Positions 12,133 to 23,853 of a stretch of DNA of 64,000 bases are shown in pieces. The stretch is from positions 992,001 to 1,056,000 of the forward strand of contig MU385855.1 of the NCBI GenBank assembly GCA_022497145.1. The letters run 5' to 3'. The DNA comes from Rostrohypoxylon terebratum. Lineage: Eukaryota > Ascomycota > Sordariomycetes > Xylariales > Hypoxylaceae. The position numbers and the translations under genes are program-made. The notes below the pieces were generated by a model that was not told the origin of the DNA, ran no database searches, and was given only the letters and a program-made list of their open reading frames with translations. Positions within the stretch are counted from its first letter, which is position 1; every line of letters starts with the position of its first letter.

Positions 12133-13306
12133 GTCGAATGGTCACCCCTTAAGCAGTTCTCCTACAAATGTCTTGATATTTCCAAAAAACAAATCTTCTT
12201 ATTAGATATAACCTTTCTTCCTTTTTCTTATTTGCTTCTCTATTTATGTTCCTAAAACTACCGACCGGACCGAACAAACGCTCGCTGGCGAGAGTAGATG
12301 TGAATGGGGTGAATGAATGGGAGGGATTTGGATCTCAGGGCGAGATCGGCGTCAAGTTACGCAATTTCCATACACAATGGGATGCTGTAAAACTTCAATT
12401 AATGTGCGAAATTCGCTGTAGACTCAAAACTGTCACGGGAAAGATATGACAAACGCCTAAAAGGGGGATTTTGCGTTTTATGTACAGCAATTTGTATTTG
12501 GCTTTTTTAAGACGTGAAATGTTTTGAGAAAGCTTTCAAGGTTGAGCTGAAATTTTGTATGTAGATTGAAAATGGCTGACATCAAATCTGATCGGATGTG
12601 GGGTACCTTGCATAGGACCCCGCGCTATGGTACTGTACATGTCCTGTTAGTATCGATTCGGTACGGATGTACTTCGTAAAAAGGAAAAGAGCTCTAGAAA
12701 TGCCAAGATTTTCACGGCAACGGCTAGGGCCAACTTCGTCACATACACTAGAGCGGCTGTCGGAGATAGGAAGGATAGGAAGGTGAGATGACCCCTGAAA
12801 GACCTGAATGTTGATTTGTCGGAATTCTTCCTAAAATCGCCTAGATTGAAATTGCACGCCCTTATCGACTTTGTAATTTGTAATCAGTGACATCCATGTT
12901 ATGCCAGTTCACTAATCCTGGAGCGAGACTCCGACATTTCCATGATAGGGTTTCGGTTTCTTGATAGCAAGAGCCAGCTATGCTGTAGAAACAGGGTTCC
13001 AATTTCCAATTTCCAATTTCCAATTAGATGTGTACAACTAGGCAGACAAGACACACGCACAGCGAAGTCTTTGTGACCTTCTTGTCTTTTTCTACTATCT
13101 TACATACAACTCAGCTCAAGATACAATCCTATACTCATATCACACCATACACATACACTTCCAGTACATCCTCACGGATACCTACATAGATTATTTCAGC
13201 CAACGTGTAGCACAAATACAACCTATCCGCTCCCTTGCCGTACCCGTACATCGTACATCCGAGACAGATAAATTGCTGCAGGAGTGTTCATCATCGAAGG
13301 CCAAGA
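12133..13306. promoter_or_regulatory. Divergent promoter region between MET12 and the aminotransferase
   Basis: Head-to-head spacing of about 1.2 kb. It contains a heptamer tandem repeat (AATTTCC, about four copies) near 12997-13026. The 3' third (13075-13260) is C/A/T-rich, like a leader for the plus-strand gene. No other gene seen. Confidence 0.45.
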
Positions 13307-15319
13307 ATGGAGGCGTCCAATGAAAGTGTCGCCGGTGTGGTGAAACCATTGTCAAAAGACATGTCTCATCACTATTCCGATGTCACTAAGGCACGAGCGC
13401 CTAGTAAAATGAAGGAGTTCTACAAGTATTTCCAGATTCCCGGCATAGGCCAACTCGCTGGCGGTGAGACATCCCCATTCATTCCAATCTCTCGCATAGA
13501 CAGACTATGTTTGTAGTATGGAACTCCGGCGGCTAATCCGAATGCTTTGTCTCAGGTCTACCGAACGCTCAACTCTTTCCCTTCGACACGTTGGAAGCCC
13601 AGACCGCAAGACCCGACCGGTGGACGCCGTCGCCCAACTACCCTGGCGCCGACGATCTGCTATCTTGGCAATTGGCGGACACATCCATCTCAGAGCAGGC
13701 TAGCGCGACTCACGTAGTCGTCCCTCACGATGCGCCGACCTCGGACATAAAGAAGAAGATAGATCTTGCCACCGCGCTGCAATATGGTCAAGCTGATGGA
13801 TACCCACCGCTGCTTTCCTTCATCCGCCAATTTGCGCGTGACGTCTTGCACCCCAATGTGCCATATGAGGGAGGTCCGGAGGTTATTTCGACATGCGGCT
13901 CCACAGACGGTATGTCGAAGACATTGGAGGTCTTCACCAATATCTGGGTGGAAGGGAAGAACGATATTCGGGATCGGCCAGGCATGGTGACTGAAGTGTT
14001 CATGTACTCTAACGTGCACACACAGGCACAACCCCGAGGTGTACAGGTCGTGCCTATTGAGATGGATGAAGAAGGAATGGCTCCATACGGACCTGGAAGT
14101 TTAGAGGATGTACTCGCGAACTGGGATCACGAAAAGGGCAAACGACCACACTTGATGTACACCGTCACGTGAGTTCCCCAAATGCCCACATGCACCCTAT
14201 CAGCACTTGCTAACACCACTCTTTAGAATGGGGCACAATCCCACAAGCGGTGTCTTGTCGTTGGAGAGAAGAAAGGAGCTCTACTCAGTTTGCAGCAAAT
14301 ACGACGTCATCATCGTCGAGGATGACCCATACTGGTACCTCCAATACCCCTCGGCCGAGATCGAGGAGGCCAAGGCGAGGAACCTACCTATTCCCGAGCC
14401 CAAGGTAGCGAATTCACTCCAGAACAAGTCCGGATATGAGTACATAGACTCGTTAGCGCCATCATTTCTCAATGTTGATGTCGACGGACGTGTTGTTAGA
14501 CTCGACACCTTCTCCAAGACCATCGCGCCGGGATGCCGTATGGGATGGATCACGACGACGCCTGCGATCGCCGAGCGGCTCCTTCGTGTCAGCGAATCCG
14601 GTACCCAACAACCGTCCGGGTTCGCTCAGGTGGTCATCGCGGAAACCATCATCGGACCTCAACCCGCCGCCTCGGCCGCGCTCGCGGCAAAGCCCACTAA
14701 GAAAGAGCAATTAACCTTCAGCGGGTGGAAGATGGACGGGTGGGTGCGCTGGCTCGCCGGGTTACGCGGCCAATACGAGCGGCGCATGAACCGGATGTGC
14801 CGGATCCTAGAAGAGAACGCATACCAACTGAAGCAATCGACCCCAACGCGCGAGCAAGACGCCGATTGGGGCGTCATCACGAAGACACGGCTATACGACT
14901 TCCGATGGCCGCGGGGCGGCATGTTCCTCTGGGTGCACATGCGATTCGAGACACACCCGCTATGGAAAGCCCCCGGCACCCGCGGCGGTAACGTCATCGA
15001 CGGCGTCGCCCTCTCCACCGCCCTCATGGCCTTCCTCACCCGCAAGCCCTTCCTCGTCCTCGTCAGTCCCGGCCTCCTCTACAGCGCCACCCCAGATATC
15101 CGCGAGAAGCGCGCCTGGGCTTACTTCAGGCTGTGCTTCGCAGCTGAGTCGGAGGAGAATATCGACGCTTGCTCGCTTAGGTTTAGCGAGGGCGTGCAGA
15201 AGTTTTGGAGGGTTAAGAATGTTAAGGAGATTGAGGAGATATTGGATGAGATTAATGTTGCTAGGGCGAGGGGGGCGGGTGAGGGGGTTGTGAATTTGGG
15301 GGTTTGGAATGGGTGTTAG
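13307..15319 (+). CDS. Class I/II PLP aminotransferase, ARO8-like (aromatic amino acid/2-aminoadipate type)
   Basis: Exons 13307-13463, 13556-14168 and 14227-15319 give 620 residues. The fold-type I aminotransferase pattern is clear: QYGQADGYPPLLSFI, STCGSTDGMSKTLEVF, GHNPTSGVLS (the substrate/PLP Asn), IIVEDDPYWYLQY, and the PLP lysine in DTFSKTIAPGCRMGW (about Lys354). These features match fungal ARO8/ARO9 and KAT/AADAT-type enzymes that transaminate aromatic amino acids, 2-aminoadipate or kynurenine; the substrate cannot be fixed from sequence. It is longer than yeast ARO8 because of an N-terminal extension and inserts near residues 300-330 and 420-450. The start at 13307 is the first Met in the frame near the conserved sequence. 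Convergent with RPL4. Confidence 0.9.
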
Positions 15320-16265
15320 TTCAATTCACGTGTAAGCGTGGAAGTGAGGTTTGAGTTGATGTGTTGATAGATAGTGTGGCGGATGTACAACTTGGATATC
15401 GGGGTTGCATCTTTTATCTCCATTGCTCGGGATAGGGGGAGTGTCAAAGTCGGAGTTGAAAGCGTTTCGGGATAAGAAAGATGGGTGGGTGTTTTTTTGG
15501 CAAGATGTTGTTTGGCCGATTGCACCTACATACACTCACGAGTACATATATTGGAATGTATAAGCTAGATATGATTTTTGTTATCCCGGATTTAGAATGA
15601 AATATAAGAATAATGATTTGATGTCTTCTCATCTATAGTTGATTCTTGAGAATCGTAGATATGAGGAGCCGAGTTCCGATGACGTAAGCATATCAAAAGT
15701 AAGTTGGCGAATGAGCCGTCAATAAACGACGATGGGTTCACTGATATTTGCCAAGTCAGATCATAGGGAATACAGGAAAAGGTCTTGATCGTCGAATTCG
15801 GAGTTTGAGAGAAATATAAATGGTAAGACTTGAGACGATCGGTGCTTAGTAGTGTATAAAATTGGCGTGCTCGAGCTCTCGTCGAGAGTTTAAATATGAT
15901 GTATAGGTCTACTACGATTTTATTTCCGTCATGCTTAGCATGCTTAGACACATATATGGTTGCCTTGCGAGACAGACGTAGCAAAATATATGATATACAA
16001 AATGTGGGTTAGGTATCCATTTCATGCCTAGCAGATTAGCAACTCGTCTATACGGCCAAGAAATTTCAATTTTATCTACGGCACACAAACTCACCTGTTT
16101 TCAACAGGCTAGTAGTAGATCACGTATTATCATTTAGGCGGGGAAGTCTGGCGTCAGAATGAGAATGTCCATTGATTCATAAGACCCTATGATCCATTAC
16201 GCCGTGATATAACAACCGATGCACCCATTTCCTTACTTGTAGACCGTGCTGCTCACCAAGCTAGT
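15320..16265. other. Convergent 3' intergenic region
   Basis: About 0.95 kb, A/T-rich between 15540 and 16090, between the 3' ends of the aminotransferase and RPL4. Several minus-strand open frames here have no recognisable features. Nothing else seen. Confidence 0.4.
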
Positions 16266-17509
16266 CTAATCCTCGCGCAATACCTCCAAGAAGCCCTTAG
16301 GGGCTTTAGGAGGCTTGCCCTCTGACGCCTTCTGCTGGCCAATCTTCTCCTTCACAAATGTGGCGTGGTAAGGGTTGAAGCGTAGCATGACCTGCTTGTT
16401 GCGTAGAGGGTTCTTCTGGACACCGGCACGCTTGGTCAGGGGGCCACCCTTGGGAGCCTCGAGGACGCTCTGGATTTCAGAGCTGTTGATCAGACGGCTC
16501 AAGTCGGCCTGGGAAACCATGTTAGAAGGTAGGAGGAAGTCCTTCTTCAACTCGGAAGGCGAAGTAGTGGTGCCGTAAATTCGGTCTAGGGCCTTGAAAG
16601 CGGCAGAGGTCCAGACAATGAATCGGCCGAGGTGGCCACCAGGGGCAAGCTGGAGGAGGTTGAGAGCGAAAACAGAGCAAGTCTCAACACCGGGGAGGTT
16701 GCGAGTTCCAGTGACAAGCTCCTTGCCGTCAACCTCGGGGTCGTAGATGACTAGAGGTCCACGTCGCTGGCGGTGGCGGCGGCCACGTAGCTTACCCTTA
16801 CCAGCACGGAGCTTCTTCGACTTCTTGGCCTTCTCGATATCGGCAGAAGCACCAACGGCGCTCAGGATGGCGAGAGCACCAGCAGTCTTGGCGGCGGCAC
16901 CACCCTCGAAAGCGGCAGAGTCAACAACGAGGGGAACTTCGGGGACGGAAGAGACCTGGTGGCCACGGGCGAGTAATAGAGGGGGAACAGCGGAGGCGGC
17001 AAGAGCGGAGGCAGTAGCGAATCGCCTTGTCGAGGTTAGTTCGATAATTCATTTAACGTTGACCGGTACTATTCCGACTTACTTCTGGCCCTGGTTGACC
17101 TTGATGTGCCACTTGCGCCAGATCTTGGTGGGAGCGAACATGCGACCGGAACGGCACATGTTACCGAAGGCAGCCTGACCGGCACGGTGAGTACCACCAC
17201 CCGAAACACGGGGGATACGGGCAACAGCACGACCTGCGAATATTGTAAGCAACAAAAATAATTGAACCTCATCTGCGCCGAAATGAGTGCAATTCTTTAC
17301 TGACCAGTTCCCCAAGATTCGGCAGAGGTCTGGTGACCGGCCTTCTCGCTCACGGCATAGGGCTGTCGCTTGTTCTTCGCAATTCCGGTATGGACTTGCT
17401 GGACGATGTCGGGTCGGATGGGGGAGGAGAAAACGGCAGGAATGGGATGAGTAGCTCCCGAGGGAGTACCATCCTTACCGATGATGGTGACAGTCGGTCT
17501 TGAGGCCAT
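16266..17509 (-). CDS. RPL4: 60S ribosomal protein L4 (uL4)
   Basis: Exons 17509-17305, 17233-17083 and 17025-16266 give 371 residues, close to the yeast protein (362). Matches throughout: SRPTVTIIG near the start, NKRQPYAVSEKAGHQTSAES, GTGRAVARIPRVSGGGTHRA (the L4 loop that lines the exit tunnel), FGNMCRSGRMFAPTKIWRKW, KLRGRRHRQRRGPLVIY and NPLRNKQVMLRFNPYHATF. It is a structural component of the large subunit and binds 23S/25S-type rRNA. The region upstream carries a leader intron candidate, described separately. Splice sites are GTCAGT and GTAAGT with CAG/AAG acceptors, and phases agree. Confidence 0.97.
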
Positions 17510-17525
17510 CGTGAAGGTCGTAAAT

Positions 17526-17656
17526 CTAGAGCGAAAAATGTCAGTCAATCAGTCAGGTAATGAAGAGAATTAATAAGAGTAGAGGTTGGTAATTGAAAGG
17601 GAATTGTATGACTAGAGAGAATGGCGCAAAACGCCTTTCATATATACTTACCTTAC
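17526..17656 (-). other. Probable 5' UTR intron of RPL4
   Basis: On the minus strand CAAG|GTAAGG opens at 17656 and CTCTAG closes at 17526, with CTGAC branch-like words about 20-30 nt before the acceptor. The spliced leader would end 16 nt before the RPL4 start codon. Leader introns are common in fungal ribosomal protein genes. Confidence 0.6.
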
Positions 17657-18104
17657 CTTGACGCTTGGTGGTTGATGGTCTCAAGAATAATTTGGTGATG
17701 TTGAACGTTTAGAAAATCAAAACTCCCACCAGCAAATTAATTTTCTTGTGGATTTGCGCGAGGGCTAAGCGAATTTTCGGAGACTCCACTTTTGTGATTT
17801 GTGGGGTTTGTATATTGTTAATGCTATATTATGCACATAGGCTGTACAAGATCTTGGAAGTTGCACTTATCAGAAAATAATCTTTATACCACACTGTACC
17901 ACACTGAGGACAATTCAGATTTGAGTTCTGTATTACCTGACGGCGCCTGCCATTTCTAAAGTGATTTTGTCCTGCGTTCTTTCCGTTGGTAATATTAGAC
18001 CCTAAGAGAAATGGTTGTATCATAATTAGACCTACCTACATCCATGACTATCCGCAAAAAAAAAAAAAGACAAATGATAGCGACAGAACTACCAAAAAAA
18101 GAGA

Positions 18105-18197
18105 CTCCGAATCGGGGAATCGAACCCCGGGCTTGACGGTTCCTAGATTTATAGAAATCTTGAGAGCGTCAAATGTTAGCCACTACACCAATTCGGA
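18105..18197 (-). tRNA. tRNA-Glu (anticodon CTC) with a 21-nt intron
   Basis: On the minus strand the acceptor stem TCCGAAT pairs with ATTCGGA and is followed by a discriminator G. The A box is TGGTGTAGTGG and the B box GGTTCGATTCC. The anticodon stem TGACG/CGTCA encloses the loop CTCTCA, then 21 nt, then C. Removing those 21 nt, placed directly after position 37, leaves a 7-nt loop with anticodon CTC. The T arm (CCGGGGTTCGATTCCCCG) pairs well. Body and acceptor sequence match eukaryotic tRNA-Glu. Confidence 0.93.
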
Positions 18198-20097
18198 TTT
18201 CAAGAGCGGATGGTTCTGATGTGTTGAATCGGCAATTTATAGTCTATTATATGGTGCATCGGCATTTGTGGGTAAGTTTTGATTAGTCGACAGTCTGCCG
18301 TAAGCGTCGGTGAAACTACGGGTCACAAAAGTCAATTTGACAGGCTGACAGGTACAATACGTCATGTCCTTTTTCCAATTTCTACTAGGTATCTACTAGT
18401 AGGTAGTATCTAGTATCTACAAGGTAATAAATAGTATTACAACTGAACAATCCACGTTTCTACTCTATGCTTAAGACCTCATCATGAAAATATTTGTTTT
18501 CATATTTTAAATAGTGAAATATCTGCTATAAATCTTAATACTACCTCTTCTTATCAACTAAACAGTAATATAAACATGTACACACACTTTAGAGTGTTGT
18601 CATTTTAACATTCGAGATATTATAAGCGGTTACATGTGAGTGAGATTGCATTGTGTGTCCCAATCAAATCGATACCATTTCACTGTTGTACATGTCACGA
18701 GCCTTTCCCGTATTTGAGCTTCGTAAAAGTCGCAATGGTATTTGCTCGCTAAAATTGTTTGTGTTGTCGGGAACGAGAGCGCTAAGACACAACAGGAAGT
18801 TGTAAGGATGAAGTCGCGCCGAATTGAAGGTTCTTGCTGTCAGTGAGATTCTAGATCTCTATGGAGAAGGAGCTCCAGGGTCTAAGGTTCAAACCAAACC
18901 TCAACTTCTCTAGCACCTTGGTGAGCCATCCTGCCGTCTTTAAATTTGGTCCACTTAACGCACGTGTCGATGGTACATGCACGATTGAATTTTGGGAATT
19001 TCTGTTGAGGAAATTTTCTTCTTTTTTTAACCCAAACTCGAATAGGTACCTAGTGCTTCACATTGGAGCAAACACAGTGTACAGTGTACATACTACACAG
19101 CATCCATGGATGATGGATGTACTACCTATCGACTATGTCCACGAAGGCTAATCTGAAAAGCTTTACTTAGATCCCGCCACCTTGCCGCCAAGTACCGCGA
19201 TAGAGCAAAGCTCACAGATAGAGTCCTGGACCCGACAATCTGGATATCCAGGAATAGTTGACATATCCATGAAGGCTCACCTAGATACTACGTAGGTGCG
19301 ATAGAATAACAAGAATCTTTCTCCGGAAAGGAAGTTAGAACGAAGGGAGAATTTCCGAAGGCCTCGGTTACCTATCTTTATTTAAAACGATTTCTTCTTC
19401 AGCCAGCCTCTCGGCGTCTGTCCGGCACAGTTAACCCCTAGGGCCTAATTGGCCCTTTGAGTTCATAATCACGCGACGCTTACCGGACTATTGACTTTAA
19501 CCCTTCAGCTCAGGCGCGAAGGACAAATCCGGGAAGGTCGATGCGCTGTGAACAAAAGGGCGGCAGGTAAGCATGCTATGCTTATGGTTTGTGGATGACT
19601 CCTTTTCAGTTATCTCGACCAACCTACGCAACCTACGACTTAACGTTTCTGCCAGACGTTGGCCCTTGACCAATCCGCTTCCGAGCGTTACCCTGGGTAG
19701 CATTGCATCGCTGCGAGGTCTCGTATTAAAATGTGGCAAGGGGCTCTGCAGCTACCGCGTCTGGGCGGCTCATCGTCCTATCTCGCAAATAATTGTCGAA
19801 AGATTGTCAGGAACGGTGTGGTGGTGAATTATCGTAGCGAGTGAGCCAAGCCACCTGCAAAAATGTAGGTATGCATATCTCTTATCATGCCCACTCCTTT
19901 GCCTGTGATCATATATTTTGCTATGTATATCTTGGTTTGTATTCTTATGTCAAGATGTTCTATGTTGCGCCTGTCTCTCTCGGCGGTGTTGTTGTCCTAC
20001 AAAACCTCCGTAGCCGATGAAGCTGTCTCTCGGTTTAAGGCTTGGTATATTATTCCTTAATTTTTAATATCCATCAATACCTTGATACCTTTTCACT
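18198..20097. other. Intergenic region upstream of the peroxidase gene
   Basis: About 1.9 kb. It contains TAGGTA-type repeats near 18385-18430 and an A/T-rich stretch at 18480-18620. Open frames of 80-96 codons (18861-19151, 19573-19827) have no family features or splice support. I see nothing else I can defend. Confidence 0.35.
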
Positions 20098-22757
20098 ATG
20101 ATGTCTCCAAATATAATAGTTTGGGGCGCTTTATTGTCCTTTGCTACCTTTGCGACGGCGGACCCGACTTGGCCCTCTCCTAATGACGAGCTTGAGGAGA
20201 TCATGTACCAAGTCAGCGGCTATAGGACCAGGAATTTCGGTGGGACTGTCATTCCCTGTTCAAATGAAGCATCGGGTCCTGGCCGACAAAATGCCGCCGA
20301 ATGGTTACGCGCAGCTTTCCATGACATGGCCACAACTACGAATTTGGGTGGCGTACGTTCTGGCGGGTTGGATGGCTCTCTACAATATGAGCTGACAAGT
20401 TCGGACAATCTTGGACCAGGCTTCAACACGACTCTAAAGTTTATGGCAGATTACTATACAAGCCGATCGAGTGTAGCAGATCTCATCGCTTTAGGTGTAT
20501 ACTATGCCGTCAGATCTTGTGGTGGCCCTGTGGTACCCGTTGCTGGCGGTCGAGTCGACGCTCAAGCCGGCGGTCCAATCGGTGTCCCCTTACCACAGAA
20601 CACTGCGTTCACTTTTGAGCAGCAGTTTATTCGAATGGGTTTTGATAAGACTGAGATGATTCAGGTTACTGCATGTGGGCATTCCATTGGTGGTGTTCAC
20701 GAAAATGAATTCCCAGAGATTGTCCCTGCTGGGACTACATCCAATGGTGAAGTCCCCTTGGACTCGACCGTTGCGGTTTTTGACAACAAAGTCGTTACCG
20801 AATACATCGCTGGTAATACGACTAATCCCATGGTGGTTGGCCCATCAGTCAAGGCTACAAGAAACTCGGACTTCAAGGTCTTCAACTATGATGGAAATGT
20901 AACGATCAATGCCATGGCAGGCGTCACGGATTTCAATACCATATGTGCTACCGTTCTTCAGAAATTGATCGACACGGTACCCGATGGTGTCATTCTATCG
21001 GATCCTATTCAACCATATTCTGTCAAGCCGGTTGACATGCAACTATCACTCAACTCGGGGGCCTCGACAATGCAGCTGAATGGATTTATTCGTGTTCGAA
21101 CAACCGACTTGGGAGGAGATACTGTCTCTAGTCTCACTTTGAACTATAAAGATCGAAGCGGGGGTAGTAATTGCGGAAACACCAATTGTACATACACAAC
21201 AACTTTCTTGGGTGCTACTGAGGGTTTTGATGACCAGTTTGTGGTAAGTTCGAAACAATACTGCTGAAGTTAAGCGTTTGAGTTAACATTGAGTGCTCCA
21301 GTGGTTCCCCATAGATGCAGCCATCTCAACATCCACTGGTATTTCATCTTTTACTTTGACCCTTACAATGGCCAGTGGGACGACTCAAACATTCGACAAC
21401 AATGGAAATTCGTACCCTATCCAAGATGCAATTTTAATTCAAAAACCTCAGAGTTGCCTCCTTTCTGGTACTCTTACCGTCACAGCGGCTGTTGGTTTCC
21501 CTCGATACTCGACTGTAAATGAATGCTGAAGTGTTCTTAGGTTCGCAACGATCGGAAATCGCTCCCCGTAAATACTTTTATCTCTTATAAGACCGCAACG
21601 GGGGACCCTAATCTTCCGGTCCCTACTTTAAAAAATGCCACGGTAACCATGGCAGAGGGGGATTGCGTGGGGGCTTATACTTTCTATACAGCAAACTACA
21701 CCGGTCTTGGCGACCTTGCATACGCTTCCAAGATCGATGTCATCAGTGGCAGTGAGGCTTCAGTGCTTACCGACGATTTCAATGCTGCAAGTGATTTGGG
21801 GGGAACTTGTCAGACTTTCCAAAACCCGCCACCATCGTCTATGTGCACTACCGGACAAATCTCGACGCCACCTGGTACGTCAAGCACCTCGTCCTCGGAC
21901 ACTGTTACATCAACGATTTCAATTAGTACCACGTTAACTTCTTCATCCACATTATCAAGCTCTTCTACTACGGTGAGCAGCACGAGCACTTCTTCCACTG
22001 CGCCGACGGAGACACTGCATCATAGGCAAAATGTTGGTGAATATTTGCTCGTAGGATGCCAGCAAGAATCGACGACTGCGGGAACTCGAGCCCTGGGTGA
22101 TGCTGTGTTTGCCTATGACAGCATGACCCTGGAGGATTGTATGAACAATTGTACCGGTTATGTTTACTGGGGAACAGAGTATGGCCGTGAATGTAGGTTC
22201 TGAAGACTCGCGCATTTTTATCAATGAGATGACTGACATCGTATGTAGGCTACTGTGGTGATTCGCTTCAATCAACAAGCGAAGGAGCGCCTACGGCCGA
22301 TTGTAATATGGTCTGTGGCGGAGATTCCACCGAGTACTGCGGAGGTAGCAATAGGTTAGAACTGTACAGTACCACAGCCAGCCAACCAACCCCAACCGCC
22401 ACATTAGCCCCTAAACCGACTGTGTCATCGTACGTTCGGGTCGGCTGCTATGCCGAGGTTCCAGATGGTCGAGCCTTGACTGGTGCAGCTTATGCGGATG
22501 ACTCCATGACGCTTGAGATGTGTGCTTCGAATTGTACCGGTTTCACATACTGGGGGGCAGAATACGGACGTGAATGCTACTGTGGCGATACGTTAGATAG
22601 TCGCAGCTCGGCCACCCCCGATGCCGATTGTCAAGCGATGGTCTGCAGCGGGAATCACTACGAGTACTGTGGAGGTTCGCTTCGGCTTGAGCTTTACCAG
22701 CTAGCCACTACCTCCCCGGCGTCTACCCCAACGGTCACGGCAAACACGGGGACATAG
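20098..22757 (+). CDS. Secreted heme peroxidase with Ser/Thr linker and two WSC domains
   Basis: Exons 20098-21243, 21302-21490, 21541-22192 and 22249-22757 give 831 residues. Residues 1-21 look like a signal peptide ending in FATA. The peroxidase domain (about 30-300) has distal Arg71/His75 in RAAFHDM and proximal His195 in TACGHSIGGVH, so the key heme residues are present. Residues about 310-585 form a beta-rich region without a name. A Ser/Thr-rich linker (about 595-630) leads to two Cys-rich WSC carbohydrate-binding domains, each with YWGxEYGRECYCGD and EYCGGSxRLELY. The likely role is an extracellular H2O2-dependent oxidation at a polysaccharide surface (inference). The 21491-21540 intron (donor GTTGGT) is the weakest junction. 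It was chosen because it restores VTAAVRNDR; the obvious alternative intron would be only 26 nt. Confidence 0.85.
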
Positions 22758-23853
22758 TGTTTAGCCTTCCTTTTTGATTGTTAATTATCCATGAGAAGTG
22801 ATGACAAAATTCGGCACGACGTCCATACTCACGAGAGCTAGAGGTGGATATTTAGCATACATAAACCATATCATGAATCATATATGCATGCATTAGATTG
22901 AAAATAGATCATATGAATGGATTATATTCAGAGAAAAGACATATAATTTTTGATATCTGCTATTGATAAAGTGGCTGGATTGGATCTGAGTTGTGGTGGG
23001 TGACTCAGGCTTATAGTACATAAAGCACTGTAAAAATAAACATGAGCAATACATACTATCCACAGGCACAAAGGTATCCATTGCACCTGGATAAGTATTT
23101 TTTCAAGGATGCAGATATATTGTCTCGATAGACTGCCCAGTGAGGAGTACTATTCATAATAAGGTTGGTTGAAACTTCAATTATACCTAAGGTAACATTC
23201 GGTGTTTTAATCCAATGTGCCTTTCAATGTTAATATCTGTAGCTGCCTTTTAACATTAAACAGACCCCTAGACCCCCCTACCCCCCATAAATTCTAGCGA
23301 GTTTTAGGGCGAGTGGTAGCGCGTCAACCGCGTAAATTGACTGCAAGGCTATGTATTGTACTTGTACCTAGGTATTACTACTAGGTAGGTGCTGTTGCCG
23401 GCAGCCGCAACTACTTCAAAACTCCAATCTGGGTACGAATTATTAGGTGCATACCCTACCTAAAGGAAGGCGTAGATCACGAATCAATCCCAAGTAGGTC
23501 TTAGCAAACCCCGCTACTCTACTTTTTTTTCTTCTAATTTGTTTTAAACCCGTGAAGTGAAATCGCGCTTTGAACCATCACTAGGTACAGGTCTGCAAGT
23601 CTTCTAGTGCACACTGCAGAAAGATTTGTTGTAGACTATCGCCTGCCATAGTGCCATAGTACGCACCACCACACTTTACTCTCAAAACCTTGTTTTACTA
23701 ACTTCTTTGTGGTTGTCTCCTGCAGCCGACTCCCGCATCACGACTCTTTCATTTGCGCCTACAGCACAGAGTGATGCCTATGCGCATAGACCGATTTACA
23801 TCAGCACTAGCATATTTACATGCTACAAAGACGAGAGGAACCTAGGGTCAAGC
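22758..23853. other. Intergenic region upstream of the SUMO protease
   Basis: A/T-rich to about 23200, then TAGGTA-type words near 23368-23392 and a polypyrimidine run at 23521-23540. No gene seen. Confidence 0.35.

Noticed and set aside
21515..21540. 26-nt GT-AG intron in the peroxidase gene
   Set aside because: In phase but too short for known fungal splicing; a 50-nt intron ending at the same acceptor is preferred.
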